A DNA stretch of 12,116 nt from JAVBQF01 sp031549195 (GTDB taxonomy: Bacteria; Bacillota_I; Bacilli_A; RF39; UBA660), in the NCBI GenBank assembly GCA_031549195.1, contig JAVBQF010000022.1, positions 1-12,116 of the forward strand, written 5' to 3'. Each line of letters opens with the position of its first letter. The first letter of the stretch is position 1. Shown here piece by piece: positions 1 to 6,828 of this stretch. The notes under the pieces are model-generated. The model was not told the DNA's origin. It did not search any database and worked only from the letters and a program-made list of their open reading frames with translations. The translations under genes were made by a program, and so were the position numbers.

Positions 1-1205
1 TAATTAAATTAGATAATTTTGGTCGTGGTATTGCAAGATTAGATAATCTAGTTGTCTTTATTGAGGACACATTACCTCAAGAGATTGTTGATGTTGAAAT
101 AATTAAAGTGAAAAAGAATTATTTGGAAGGTAAGATAATAAATTATATAAGAAAATCAATTCACAGAAGAAACAATTTATGTACTTATAGTGAAAAGTGT
201 GGCGGCTGTCCACTCATTAATTTGAATTATGATAAACAAATTAAATATAAAGAAGACAAAATTAAAGAATTATTTACTAAAAACTTTCAAGAGGAATATA
301 GATTCAACCCAATAATTGGCAATAATAAAGAGTTTAACTATAGAAACAAGATTACACTTCATTGCAATAATATAGAACTTGGACTATATGAGAAAAATAG
401 CAATACGATAGTTTCAATAAATAAATGTTTACTTGTTAATGACAAGATAAATAGTATTATTACACTTTTAAATAAATTAATAAAACAAGAAGACATAAGT
501 ATTTCCTCTATCATTATTAAGTGGAGTAATACCGAACAAATACTTTTATCAATTAATGGTAAATGTAATAAAAAAATAATAAAGGACACATTTTTAGGAG
601 TTGATACAATTATTTTAAATGATAAGGTAATTGTAGGTAATGGATATATAATTGAAAAAGTATTTGATATGTATTTTAATGTTTCAAAGGATTCTTTCTT
701 CCAAGTTAATAGTGATATGATAGAAACGCTTTATTCAAAGGTTTTAAGTTATATAGAAGATAAAAACTTTAGCAAAATACTAGATTTATATTGTGGGACA
801 GGCACTATTAGTTTATTGGCAAGTAAATATGCGAAGGAAGTTATCGGTATTGAAATAGTTGAAGAGGCAATTAAAGATGCAGAAGAGAATAAGAAAATAA
901 ATAATATTTCAAATATTAGTTTAATATGCGGTAAGGTAGAAGATAACATTGATAAGTTTAATGATATAGATTTAATTATAGTTGATCCCCCAAGAAGTGG
1001 GCTTGATACTAAAACAATTAATAACATATTAAAAATATTACCAAATGACTTGGTCTATGTATCGTGTGATCCGATAACACTTATTAGAGATTTAAAGCTA
1101 CTAGAGCCAAAATATAATATAATAGAAGTAACACCAGTAGATATGTTCCCAAACACTTATCATGTAGAGTGTATAGTTTATTTGAAAAGTAAGGAGAACA
1201 TATGA
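1..1205 (+). CDS. rlmD: 23S rRNA (uracil-5-)-methyltransferase, RlmD/RlmCD type, 5' end outside window
   Basis: SAM-dependent enzyme of the TrmA/RumA family that makes 5-methyluridine in 23S rRNA; in Gram-positive Bacilli one such enzyme (RlmCD) modifies both U747 and U1939. The frame is open from base 3, and the residues before GTG 108 read as a TRAM RNA-binding domain (FGRGIARL, VVFIEDTLPQE), so GTG 108 is internal and the true start lies upstream. Counting from that GTG: iron-sulfur cysteines C25, C31, C34 and C107 (spacing as in E. coli RumA), FFQVN at 197-201, SAM-binding LDLYCGTGT at 225-233, GIEI at 247-250, DPPRSGL at 293-299, catalytic C320 in YVSCDP, and the C-terminal HVEC with E354. 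All catalytic features are intact. D321 replaces the more usual Asn after the catalytic SC. The stop overlaps the next ATG (ATGA), so the genes are translationally coupled. The exact target uridine cannot be told from sequence alone. Confidence 0.93.
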   Translation, partial: IKLDNFGRGIARLDNLVVFIEDTLPQEIVDVEIIKVKKNYLEGKIINYIRKSIHRRNNLCTYSEKCGGCPLINLNYDKQIKYKEDKIKELFTKNFQEEYRFNPIIGNNKEFNYRNKITLHCNNIELGLYEKNSNTIVSINKCLLVNDKINSIITLLNKLIKQEDISISSIIIKWSNTEQILLSINGKCNKKIIKDTFLGVDTIILNDKVIVGNGYIIEKVFDMYFNVSKDSFFQVNSDMIETLYSKVLSYIEDKNFSKILDLYCGTGTISLLASKYAKEVIGIEIVEEAIKDAEENKKINNISNISLICGKVEDNIDKFNDIDLIIVDPPRSGLDTKTINNILKILPNDLVYVSCDPITLIRDLKLLEPKYNIIEVTPVDMFPNTYHVECIVYLKSKENI

Positions 1206-1591
1206 AAGTAATTACTATAAGGCAACCTTGGGCTACTTTAATTGCTAAAGGATACAAAGACTATGAGTTTAGAACATGGAAAACAAAGTATAGAGGTGAA
1301 ATATTAATACATGCTGGTAAAGGCGTGGATAAAGAAGCTTTAAAAAGATTTCAATATTTAAATTTAGAATATCCAACAGGTTGTATTATAGCAAGAGCAG
1401 TATTGACTGATTGTATTTATATAACAAAAGAACATGGAGGCAAGTTATACAAAATAAATCCAATAGTATATAAAGGACTTATAAGTAAAAATGATTGGGA
1501 TGGTTATGGATTTAAACTAGAATCTGTAGAAGAAATAAAACCAATACCTATTAATGGTAAATTAAGCTTATGGGACTATGATATAGAATAA
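1202..1591 (+). CDS. ASCH-domain protein
   Basis: 129-residue single-domain protein of the ASCH fold, a PUA-like beta-barrel thought to bind RNA or nucleotides; some members (YqfB) are N4-acetylcytidine amidohydrolases. Seen in the sequence: IRQPWATLIAKG at 6-17 followed by KDYEFR at 19-24 (the family's G-x-K-x-x-E-x-R signature), then YRGEILIHAGK at 30-40 and PTGCIIARAVLTDC at 58-71. Length is normal for a stand-alone ASCH protein. It starts four bases inside the end of the methyltransferase gene and has its own AAGGAG ribosome binding site just before ATG 1202, so it is cotranscribed with an rRNA-modifying enzyme. That context fits a role in RNA or modified-nucleoside handling, but this is inference; the substrate is unknown. 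Confidence 0.85.
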   Translation: MKVITIRQPWATLIAKGYKDYEFRTWKTKYRGEILIHAGKGVDKEALKRFQYLNLEYPTGCIIARAVLTDCIYITKEHGGKLYKINPIVYKGLISKNDWDGYGFKLESVEEIKPIPINGKLSLWDYDIE

Positions 1592-1622
1592 AATAAATTA
1601 AATTAAATAAGGAGTAATAGTA

Positions 1623-2075
1623 ATGAATGAGAATAGAGTAATATTCTATAAAGCAAATGATAAAATAATGACAGCTAGTGTCGTATATAAGAATGGAATT
1701 TTTTGGCTTACTCAAAAGTCAATGGCAGAGCTCTTTAAAGTATCAGTTGATAATATAGGACTACACTTAAAGAACATATACAAAGAAGAAGAATTAAGCA
1801 AGAGGACAACTATTGATAGACATAAGGTAATTCAAAAAGAAGGTCTAAGAAAAGTTCAAAGGGAAGTTTTATTTTATAACTTAGAAGCAGCAATGCTGGT
1901 AGCATTTCGTATCAAGACTAAAGAAGCTAAAGATTTTAGAAAATGGGTAATGAAAGTTATGTCTAATTACATGGTAAAAGGGTTTGCAATAGATGATTTA
2001 CTCCTTAAAAATACTAAGCCATTTGGAGACAGCTTTTATGATGAGTTAGAAGAAATAGTTAAAGAAACAGTTTAA
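1623..2075 (+). CDS. RhuM-family protein, C-terminally shortened
   Basis: Related to Salmonella RhuM and the Virulence_RhuM family, often found on mobile or defence islands; the biochemical role is unknown. Recognisable blocks in order: FWLTQKSMAELF (27-38), HLKNIYKEEEL (48-58), IQKEGLRKVQREV (70-82), LFYNLEAAMLVAFRI (83-97), FRKWVMKVMSNYMVKGFAID (105-124) and FGDSFYDELEEI (134-145). Full-length relatives are roughly 300 residues or more; this reading frame stops at 150, just where the family normally enters its second helical half, and the next gene starts 17 bases later. No continuation is seen in other frames. It could be a naturally short N-terminal form or a remnant cut by a deletion. 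It has a good start (AAGGAG, ATG 1623) after a 31-base gap and an intact frame, so it may still be expressed. Confidence 0.75.
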   Translation: MNENRVIFYKANDKIMTASVVYKNGIFWLTQKSMAELFKVSVDNIGLHLKNIYKEEELSKRTTIDRHKVIQKEGLRKVQREVLFYNLEAAMLVAFRIKTKEAKDFRKWVMKVMSNYMVKGFAIDDLLLKNTKPFGDSFYDELEEIVKETV

Positions 2076-2091
2076 TTATAATGGGGGTATT

Positions 2092-2943
2092 ATGAAAAAT
2101 ATACAGTATGATAGCTTTCATAAATTTATTACTTCAATAGGTATTATTATATTAATAATTCCTTTTGCATTTTTATATTTCATTTATAGTAATAATAGTA
2201 ATATATTAATTACTAGGGAATCATTTAATGATATGACAAATACCTCAAGAGAAATAATAACACTGAAACAGGATGCCATATTGTTTTTCTTAAAAGATAG
2301 TAGACTATTTCTGCTTGCATTATTAATTATGATATTTGGCATTACTATACTTTATTATGGTCTTAATAGTTGGCGTAAAGTTCAAGTTGATTTAGATGAT
2401 AAAGTAAAATTAGATAATACAAAAACAAGAAAAGAGATTGAAAAATTATCCAGTATAGAGGCAATCGACAAAAAGGAAGCAGAAACACTTGATGATAGAA
2501 AAATTCTTGGACAAAAAGGATATAGTAGTACCCTTGCCTTAAATTATATAAAAGTAGAAGCAGAAGTTGCTAATGCTATTAAGAAGCAATTACCAGATAC
2601 ATATGAAGTAATAGAGCAAGCAGTTATAAATAATACTATATATGATATACTTGTTATTAGTGAAGAAGATTTGAATGACGACTATATTATTGAGGTAAAA
2701 TATATAAAAGATAAAATCAATAATAACTTTGTATTGAAAATAATTAATAGATTAAAAGAGCAAAGTGAAGAATACTTTCAGTATAGTGGTAAGAAAGCAA
2801 AGAAGAGAGTAATCTTTGTAATAGAAAGTAAAGAAATATCTACTATAAAAAGTAAAATACTTGCTGCTAATAAGATATTGAATAAAGAAGAAATTATAAT
2901 GGTTTCTAATGAAGAAGTAAAAAACATTAAAATAGTGGAGTAG
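2092..2943 (+). CDS. Membrane-anchored protein with PD-(D/E)XK-like cytosolic domain
   Basis: No named family recognised. Two hydrophobic helices (about 12-32 and 72-90) enclose a loop of some 40 residues; the Lys/Arg distribution suggests both ends are cytosolic. A charged, probably helical linker (95-135) leads to a domain at about 145-283. That domain has the order helix with E156 (VEAEVANAIKKQL), strand (YEVIEQAV), strand with D185 (IYDILVIS), strand with E201-V-K203 (DYIIEVKYI), helix (213-230) and strand (KKRVIFVIES, 237-246). A D followed by E-x-K on adjacent strands is the hallmark of PD-(D/E)XK nuclease folds, so a DNA- or RNA-cleaving or binding role is plausible, but this is motif-level inference. 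The GGGGG-type ribosome binding site and ATG 2092 are clear, and the radical SAM gene follows after two bases. Confidence 0.7.
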   Translation: MKNIQYDSFHKFITSIGIIILIIPFAFLYFIYSNNSNILITRESFNDMTNTSREIITLKQDAILFFLKDSRLFLLALLIMIFGITILYYGLNSWRKVQVDLDDKVKLDNTKTRKEIEKLSSIEAIDKKEAETLDDRKILGQKGYSSTLALNYIKVEAEVANAIKKQLPDTYEVIEQAVINNTIYDILVISEEDLNDDYIIEVKYIKDKINNNFVLKIINRLKEQSEEYFQYSGKKAKKRVIFVIESKEISTIKSKILAANKILNKEEIIMVSNEEVKNIKIVE

Positions 2944-2945
2944 AT

Positions 2946-3761
2946 ATGATAATAAAAGAAATAGACGCTAATGATTTTTTAGTAAAAAGCAAATTACCTG
3001 CAGCTGATTATGTGTGCAATTCTTATGTTGGCTGTACTCATAAATGTATATATTGTTATGCTCGATTTATGAAAAGATTTACCGGTCATTTAGAAGAGTG
3101 GGGAGAATTTCTTGATATCAAAAATATTAATAATTATAAACTCCCTAAAGATATAAAGGGTAAATATATATTTATAAGTTCGGTTACAGATCCTTATAAT
3201 GCATATGAGGAGAAATATAAGAAAACAAGATATGCATTAGAACTGTTAAGAAATACAGATTGTAATATTGGTATACTTACTAAATCTAAGTTGGTTTTAA
3301 GAGATATAGATATAATTAAAAATATGAGTAATGTCGAGGTAGGCTTAAGTATAAATTCACTAGATGATGAGTTTAGAAAATTAATAGAACCAAAAGCTTC
3401 TTCTGTTAACGATAGAATAAATGCATTAAAAGAATTAAAAGAAGCTAATATAAAGACATATCTTTTTATGTCACCAATGTTTCCTATACTCACAGACTTC
3501 AAAAAGATAATTGAAAAGACCAAAGACTATGTTGATTATTATTGTTTTGAAAATCTTAATTTAAGAGGAGACTATAAAAATTCAGTATTAAATTTAATTA
3601 AGGATAAGTATAGTAATTTATATAGTGTTTATTATGATATATACGTAAATGGGAATAATAGTTATTGGGATAATTTAGAAAAGGAAATAGCTAAGTATTG
3701 CAATGACAATCATGTTAATTATAAAAATTATTTCCATCATAATAAGATAAGGAAGGATTAA
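2946..3761 (+). CDS. SPL-like radical SAM protein (COG1533 family)
   Basis: 271-residue radical SAM enzyme. The CxxxCxxC cluster motif is C30-THK-C34-IY-C37, followed directly by YARF as in the SplB/COG1533 family. Further family blocks: ISSVTDPYNAYEEKYKKTR (77-95), LTKSKLVLRDID (111-122), VGLSINSLD (132-140), IEPKASSVNDRINAL (147-161), MSPMFPILTD (175-184) and FENLNLRG (201-208). It should bind a [4Fe-4S] cluster and cleave S-adenosylmethionine to a 5'-deoxyadenosyl radical; the substrate is unknown. Although relatives are often labelled DNA repair photolyases, it is shorter than true spore photoproduct lyase and nothing here indicates a spore former, so that name should not be used. It starts two bases after the previous stop and ends one base before the DUF1905 gene, implying coupled expression. 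Confidence 0.88.
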   Translation: MIIKEIDANDFLVKSKLPAADYVCNSYVGCTHKCIYCYARFMKRFTGHLEEWGEFLDIKNINNYKLPKDIKGKYIFISSVTDPYNAYEEKYKKTRYALELLRNTDCNIGILTKSKLVLRDIDIIKNMSNVEVGLSINSLDDEFRKLIEPKASSVNDRINALKELKEANIKTYLFMSPMFPILTDFKKIIEKTKDYVDYYCFENLNLRGDYKNSVLNLIKDKYSNLYSVYYDIYVNGNNSYWDNLEKEIAKYCNDNHVNYKNYFHHNKIRKD

Positions 3762-3762
3762 T

Positions 3763-4029
3763 ATGAATAGTAAGTTATATGAATTTGATGCTGTCATAAA
3801 GAAGGTCCCAGATATTGACGGTGCTTACATAGAAGTACCAATCGATATTAAAAAGGAATTTGGTAAAGGGAGAATTAAAGTACATGCTTCCTTTGATGGT
3901 ATAGAGTATGATGGAAGTATTGTAAAGATGGGAACTCCGTGTTATATAATAGGTATATTAAAAGATATAAGAAAGAGAATTAATAAGCAACCTGGAGACA
4001 CAATACATGTAACCTTTACAGAAAGATAA
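3763..4029 (+). CDS. DUF1905 domain protein
   Basis: 88-residue small soluble protein covering essentially one DUF1905 domain. Visible family pattern: YEFDAVIKKVPDIDGAYIEVP at the N-terminus (a beta-strand pair ending at about residue 26), IKVHASFDGIEYDGSIVKMG (38-57) and a C-terminal KDIRKRINKQPGDTIHVTFTE (67-87), the GD-x-I/V-x-V ending being typical. The function of the family is unknown; it is predicted to be a small beta-barrel. The gene has a strong AGGAAGGA ribosome binding site lying inside the end of the radical SAM gene and begins one base after that gene stops. It is the last gene of the + strand unit, followed at once by a terminator. Pairing with the radical SAM enzyme may mean a functional partnership, which is inference. 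Confidence 0.85.
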   Translation: MNSKLYEFDAVIKKVPDIDGAYIEVPIDIKKEFGKGRIKVHASFDGIEYDGSIVKMGTPCYIIGILKDIRKRINKQPGDTIHVTFTER

Positions 4030-4030
4030 A

Positions 4031-4055
4031 AAAGTATTCAATTTGAATACTTTTT
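4031..4055. terminator. Bidirectional terminator between convergent genes
   Basis: Arms AAAGTATTCAA (4031-4041) and TTGAATACTTT (4043-4053) are perfectly complementary, with A residues before and T residues after, so the hairpin has a U-tract in both directions. It starts one base after the DUF1905 stop and lies eight bases from the end of the minus-strand gene, serving both. Realistically the apex opens to a 3-5 base loop. Confidence 0.85.
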
Positions 4056-4062
4056 GTTTGTA

Positions 4063-5235
4063 TTATTTATCGTCTTCGTTCTTTTGTGCTTCGTTTATTC
4101 CGGGCAAGTTAGTTATTAATGGTTTAGCAACAATATCTACAGGTATTACATTCTTAGGTGCAGTTGATAGTATTGGCATTTCTTGCTTTGGAGGATCTTC
4201 TACTAGTATTGGCAAGTCAACTTGTTGTTGTGATTCTACTTTACTAGTAATATTTTCTTTAATGTCTGAGGTTACTTTTATTGGTTCGTTATTCATTGAT
4301 ATAGGAGCAGACATCATTGGAATATTTTGTGCAGTTGTCATTGGCAACGGTCCTGCATTCTTCCCTTTTTTTTCTTCTTCCATTGGTATTATAACAACTG
4401 GTTGATCTTTAATATCTTTAGGTGTTGGGATTACCATTGGATTATTATTAATAGCTGGTGCTTTTACTGGCTGGCTATTTTGATAAACCTTTTCTGTTAT
4501 TTCTAATGACTTCTTTTTTAATTCATCATATGAAACAGCAGAAGCATCAAATATTTCTTCTTCAAATGCATAATTACTAATGCTTGTTAGTACAAGCGTT
4601 ACAAGTGAAAATATTGGTAACAATGTAACGATTTGTTTATATGTCACAGTTCTTGACAATGATAAGTTAGCTACAAACATTTTACTATCCCATAAATATA
4701 CTCTTAATGTTGCAATGGTATAAAGACCTAATAATGTAATAGCAACAGCAGATATTCCTCTTAAAATTCTAGTAATACTGTTATTAGGATTGACCATAAA
4801 TGGAAGTAACAAAAAGGTTCCAAATAGTAATGCTAATTCCGCATAATGGGTAAATATATTTAAAAACTCTTTATTATATTTGCATGATGTTATATTTTCA
4901 CACTTAGTAGTACTACTTAAAAAATCATAAAAGTTATTTTTAAGTGGCATTGTAGATACATCAGCAGAAAATATATCTATACAGTTAATTATTATCATAA
5001 TTGTTGCTATTAACAATAAAGCATATCCAAGACCTCTGTTTTGTTTGAGCTGTAAAGTATAGCTTGAGAGTCCTATAACTATCAGTGGCAATATGTTTTT
5101 AGTTATTAAAAGATAAGCAGTATTGAAAATATTCGCTCCACTAACATCAACTGCATTAATTAAAAACACGCCAGCTCCTATTATTATTAATAAAATACTT
5201 AAAGTTAAAGCAAAGATAATCATTACTTTTCTCAT
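4063..5235 (-). CDS. Six-helix membrane protein with Pro/Met-rich cytosolic tail
   Basis: Not recognised. Predicted membrane segments at about 4-26, 44-62, 69-90, 130-148, 157-177 and 203-221, with the N-terminus inside. This places residues 91-129 outside; that loop carries the only close cysteine pair (C112 and C118, CX5C), which could form a disulfide. From about 224 to 390 the chain is a low-complexity tail without hydrophobic helices, acidic and basic by turns and rich in Pro, Met, Ile and Asn, with a recurring hydrophobic-Pro-hydrophobic pattern (VIPTP, IIPM, NIPMM, LPIL, MPIL, VIPVD). By topology the tail is cytosolic and likely disordered, perhaps a docking platform. ATG 5235 follows an AGAGGTG ribosome binding site. 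It is transcribed alone, divergent from the rhodanese-tgt operon and convergent with the DUF1905 gene. Confidence 0.8.
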   Translation of the reverse strand: MRKVMIIFALTLSILLIIIGAGVFLINAVDVSGANIFNTAYLLITKNILPLIVIGLSSYTLQLKQNRGLGYALLLIATIMIIINCIDIFSADVSTMPLKNNFYDFLSSTTKCENITSCKYNKEFLNIFTHYAELALLFGTFLLLPFMVNPNNSITRILRGISAVAITLLGLYTIATLRVYLWDSKMFVANLSLSRTVTYKQIVTLLPIFSLVTLVLTSISNYAFEEEIFDASAVSYDELKKKSLEITEKVYQNSQPVKAPAINNNPMVIPTPKDIKDQPVVIIPMEEEKKGKNAGPLPMTTAQNIPMMSAPISMNNEPIKVTSDIKENITSKVESQQQVDLPILVEDPPKQEMPILSTAPKNVIPVDIVAKPLITNLPGINEAQKNEDDK

Positions 5236-5257
5236 ATGTACACCTCTATTTTCTATA

Positions 5258-5286
5258 TTTATAAGTTAACATAAAGCTTAACTTAA
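5258..5286 (-). promoter_or_regulatory. Candidate promoter of the six-helix membrane protein gene
   Basis: On the minus strand, TATAAA (5258-5263) lies 17 bases after TTAAGT (5281-5286). The -10 differs from consensus at one base; the -35 is weak. Predicted transcription start near 5251, giving a leader of about 16 nt that carries the AGAGGTG ribosome binding site (5241-5247). The spacer overlaps an inverted repeat. Confidence 0.45.
5262..5285. repeat. 8-8-8 inverted repeat, possible operator
   Basis: TAAGTTAA (5262-5269), eight bases, then TTAACTTA (5278-5285), a perfect inverted repeat. It covers the spacer and part of the -35 and -10 of the candidate minus-strand promoter, the position of a repressor operator. 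In AT-rich DNA such a repeat can arise by chance, and no regulator gene is nearby. Confidence 0.4.
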
Positions 5287-5330
5287 TGCAATAAATATTG
5301 AACTTATGGACTTATTTTATGTAAAATTTA

Positions 5331-5350
5331 TGATATAATTAAAAAGGTGA
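5331..5350 (+). promoter_or_regulatory. Extended -10 promoter and ribosome binding site for the rhodanese-tgt operon
   Basis: TGATATAAT (5331-5339) is a perfect -10 with the TGn extension; no convincing -35 is seen 16-18 bases upstream, which an extended -10 can tolerate. Six bases later comes GGTGA (5346-5350), then four bases and ATG 5355. The predicted start near 5346 leaves a leader of only about 9 nt, with the ribosome binding site at its very 5' end. Confidence 0.65.
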
Positions 5351-5354
5351 AATT

Positions 5355-5702
5355 ATGAAAAAAATAATTATAATAATAAGTTTTTTAGTATTGATAACAG
5401 GTTGCGGTAGTAGTTATAAACCAGTTAGCTATGAAGATGCGGTTAGCTTAATTGAAAATAAAAGAGCAGTCATTATAGATGTTAGAACATTAATAGAATA
5501 TGAAGAAGGCCATATAAATAATGCGATTAATATACCAAGTGATGATATTGAAATAATACAAGAATTAATATTAAGTAAAGATACTTATTTAATACTATAC
5601 TGTAGAAGCGGTAAACGCAGTAGAGCATCCTATGACAAGTTAGTTGAATTAGGATATAAGAATGTCTATGATCTAGGTAGTATAGACAACTGGGAGGAGT
5701 AA
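5355..5702 (+). CDS. Rhodanese-like lipoprotein
   Basis: 115-residue single rhodanese domain exported as a lipoprotein. The N-terminus is a type II signal peptide: MKK, a hydrophobic stretch, and lipobox LITGC with C17 as the lipidated residue. The rhodanese domain follows: VIIDVRTLIEYEEGHINNAINIP (39-61, typical D-V-R and E-x-G-H-I blocks) and the active-site loop C83-RSGKRS, with the essential cysteine present. The end LGSIDNWEE matches the usual LGGI-x-x-W closure with a substitution. It should carry a persulfide or reduce thiols on the outer face of the membrane. It is the first gene of an operon and sits one base before tgt; a lipoprotein cannot directly serve cytosolic tRNA modification, so the link is probably only shared expression. 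Confidence 0.88.
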   Translation: MKKIIIIISFLVLITGCGSSYKPVSYEDAVSLIENKRAVIIDVRTLIEYEEGHINNAINIPSDDIEIIQELILSKDTYLILYCRSGKRSRASYDKLVELGYKNVYDLGSIDNWEE

Positions 5703-5703
5703 A

Positions 5704-6828
5704 ATGAAAATTAAATATAATTTATTACACGAAGAAATAAACAGTCGTGCAAGATTAGGTACTATCGAAACTAATTATGGTACTTTTGATACCCCAATGT
5801 TTATGCCTGTAGGAACAAAAGCAACTGTTAAGACGATGACACCAGAAGAACTTTATGAATGCAAGGCAGGTATTATACTTTCTAATACTTATCATTTATG
5901 GCTAAGACCAGGACCTGATCTAATTAAAAAAGCAGGTGGTCTACACAAATTCATGAATTATAATGGGCCTATACTTACAGACTCAGGTGGTTTTCAAGTG
6001 TTTTCACTTGCTAAACCTAAAGATATAACGGAAGAGGGAGTACACTTTAAAAGTCATATTGACGGAAGTAATCTTTTTCTAACACCTGAATTATCTATTG
6101 AAATTCAAAACAAACTAGATAGTGATATTGCCATGAGTTTTGATGAATGTCCTCCATATCCAGTTACACATGATTATATGAAAAGGAGTATAGAAAGAAC
6201 TCTTCGTTGGGCAGAACGTGGTAAAAGAGTTCATAATAATGAAAATCAAAGTTTATTTGGAATTGTTCAAGGTGGTGAGTTCCCAGATTTGAGAATGGAA
6301 AGTGCTATTGAAACAGCTAAGTTAGAATTTGATGGATACTCAGTTGGTGGAGTTAGTGTAGGAGAAGATAAAGAGACAAAGTATAAGATGATTGAATATG
6401 CTACAAAATATATGCCAAGAGATAAGGTTAGATATTTAATGGGGGTTGGAGAACCTATAGATATAATTGAAGGTACAATAAGAGGGATAGACTTATTTGA
6501 CTGTGTTTTATCAACAAGAATAGCAAGGCATGGGAATGCTTTTACAAGAAGAGGCAAAATAAACCTAAAAAATTTAAAATATAGAGAGGATTTTGCACCT
6601 ATTGAAGAAGAGTGTGATTGCTATAGTTGTAAAAATTATACTAAAGCATATATAAGGCATTTGATTACTAGTGATGAAACATTAGGAGGTAGATTGCTTT
6701 CAATTCACAATACTAGATTTCTAATAAAATTAACAGAGGACTTAAGAATGGCAATCAAAGAAGATGGATTAATTAAATATAGAGAAGAATTTATATCTAA
6801 ATATAATGGAGACAAAACAAATGAGTAA
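5704..6828 (+). CDS. tgt: Queuine/preQ1 tRNA-ribosyltransferase (tRNA-guanine transglycosylase)
   Basis: Cytosolic enzyme that swaps guanine 34 for preQ1 in tRNAs with GUN anticodons, the committed step of queuosine modification. Full length at 374 residues. Visible: DSGGFQVF (93-100, D93 being the general acid/base Asp), FDECPP (146-151), QGGEFPDLR (189-197), GGVSVGE (215-221), MGVGEP (246-251), the nucleophile D266 in LFDCVLSTRIARHG and the zinc site C304-D-C306-YS-C309 with H335. C149 and V219 match bacterial preQ1-type enzymes rather than eukaryotic queuine-type ones, so preQ1 is the likely substrate. A GGGAGGAG ribosome binding site lies inside the rhodanese gene end. queA, queG and queT-type transporters are not in this window, so the source of preQ1 is unknown. 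Confidence 0.97.
   Translation: MKIKYNLLHEEINSRARLGTIETNYGTFDTPMFMPVGTKATVKTMTPEELYECKAGIILSNTYHLWLRPGPDLIKKAGGLHKFMNYNGPILTDSGGFQVFSLAKPKDITEEGVHFKSHIDGSNLFLTPELSIEIQNKLDSDIAMSFDECPPYPVTHDYMKRSIERTLRWAERGKRVHNNENQSLFGIVQGGEFPDLRMESAIETAKLEFDGYSVGGVSVGEDKETKYKMIEYATKYMPRDKVRYLMGVGEPIDIIEGTIRGIDLFDCVLSTRIARHGNAFTRRGKINLKNLKYREDFAPIEEECDCYSCKNYTKAYIRHLITSDETLGGRLLSIHNTRFLIKLTEDLRMAIKEDGLIKYREEFISKYNGDKTNE

Noticed and set aside
108..110. GTG as the start of the rRNA methyltransferase gene
   Set aside because: The same frame is open upstream to the window edge and encodes a clear TRAM domain, so the real start is outside the window.
2946..3761. Calling the radical SAM protein a spore photoproduct lyase
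   Set aside because: Only the broad SplB/COG1533 pattern is present; the protein is shorter than true lyases and no sporulation gene is seen.
1202..4029. A complete known defence system
   Set aside because: Although RhuM and a nuclease-like domain are present, no helicase, methylase, recombinase, toxin-antitoxin pair or phage gene accompanies them, so only a hypothesis is reported.
4043..4405. + strand reading frame of 120 codons
   Set aside because: It lies antisense to the tail of the six-helix membrane protein gene, starts inside the terminator and looks like no known protein; its hydrophobic Ser/Gly-rich composition is a by-product of the opposite strand.
5236..5354. preQ1 riboswitch before the tgt operon
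   Set aside because: The predicted leader is about 9 nt and I see no preQ1-type pseudoknot elements in the gap.
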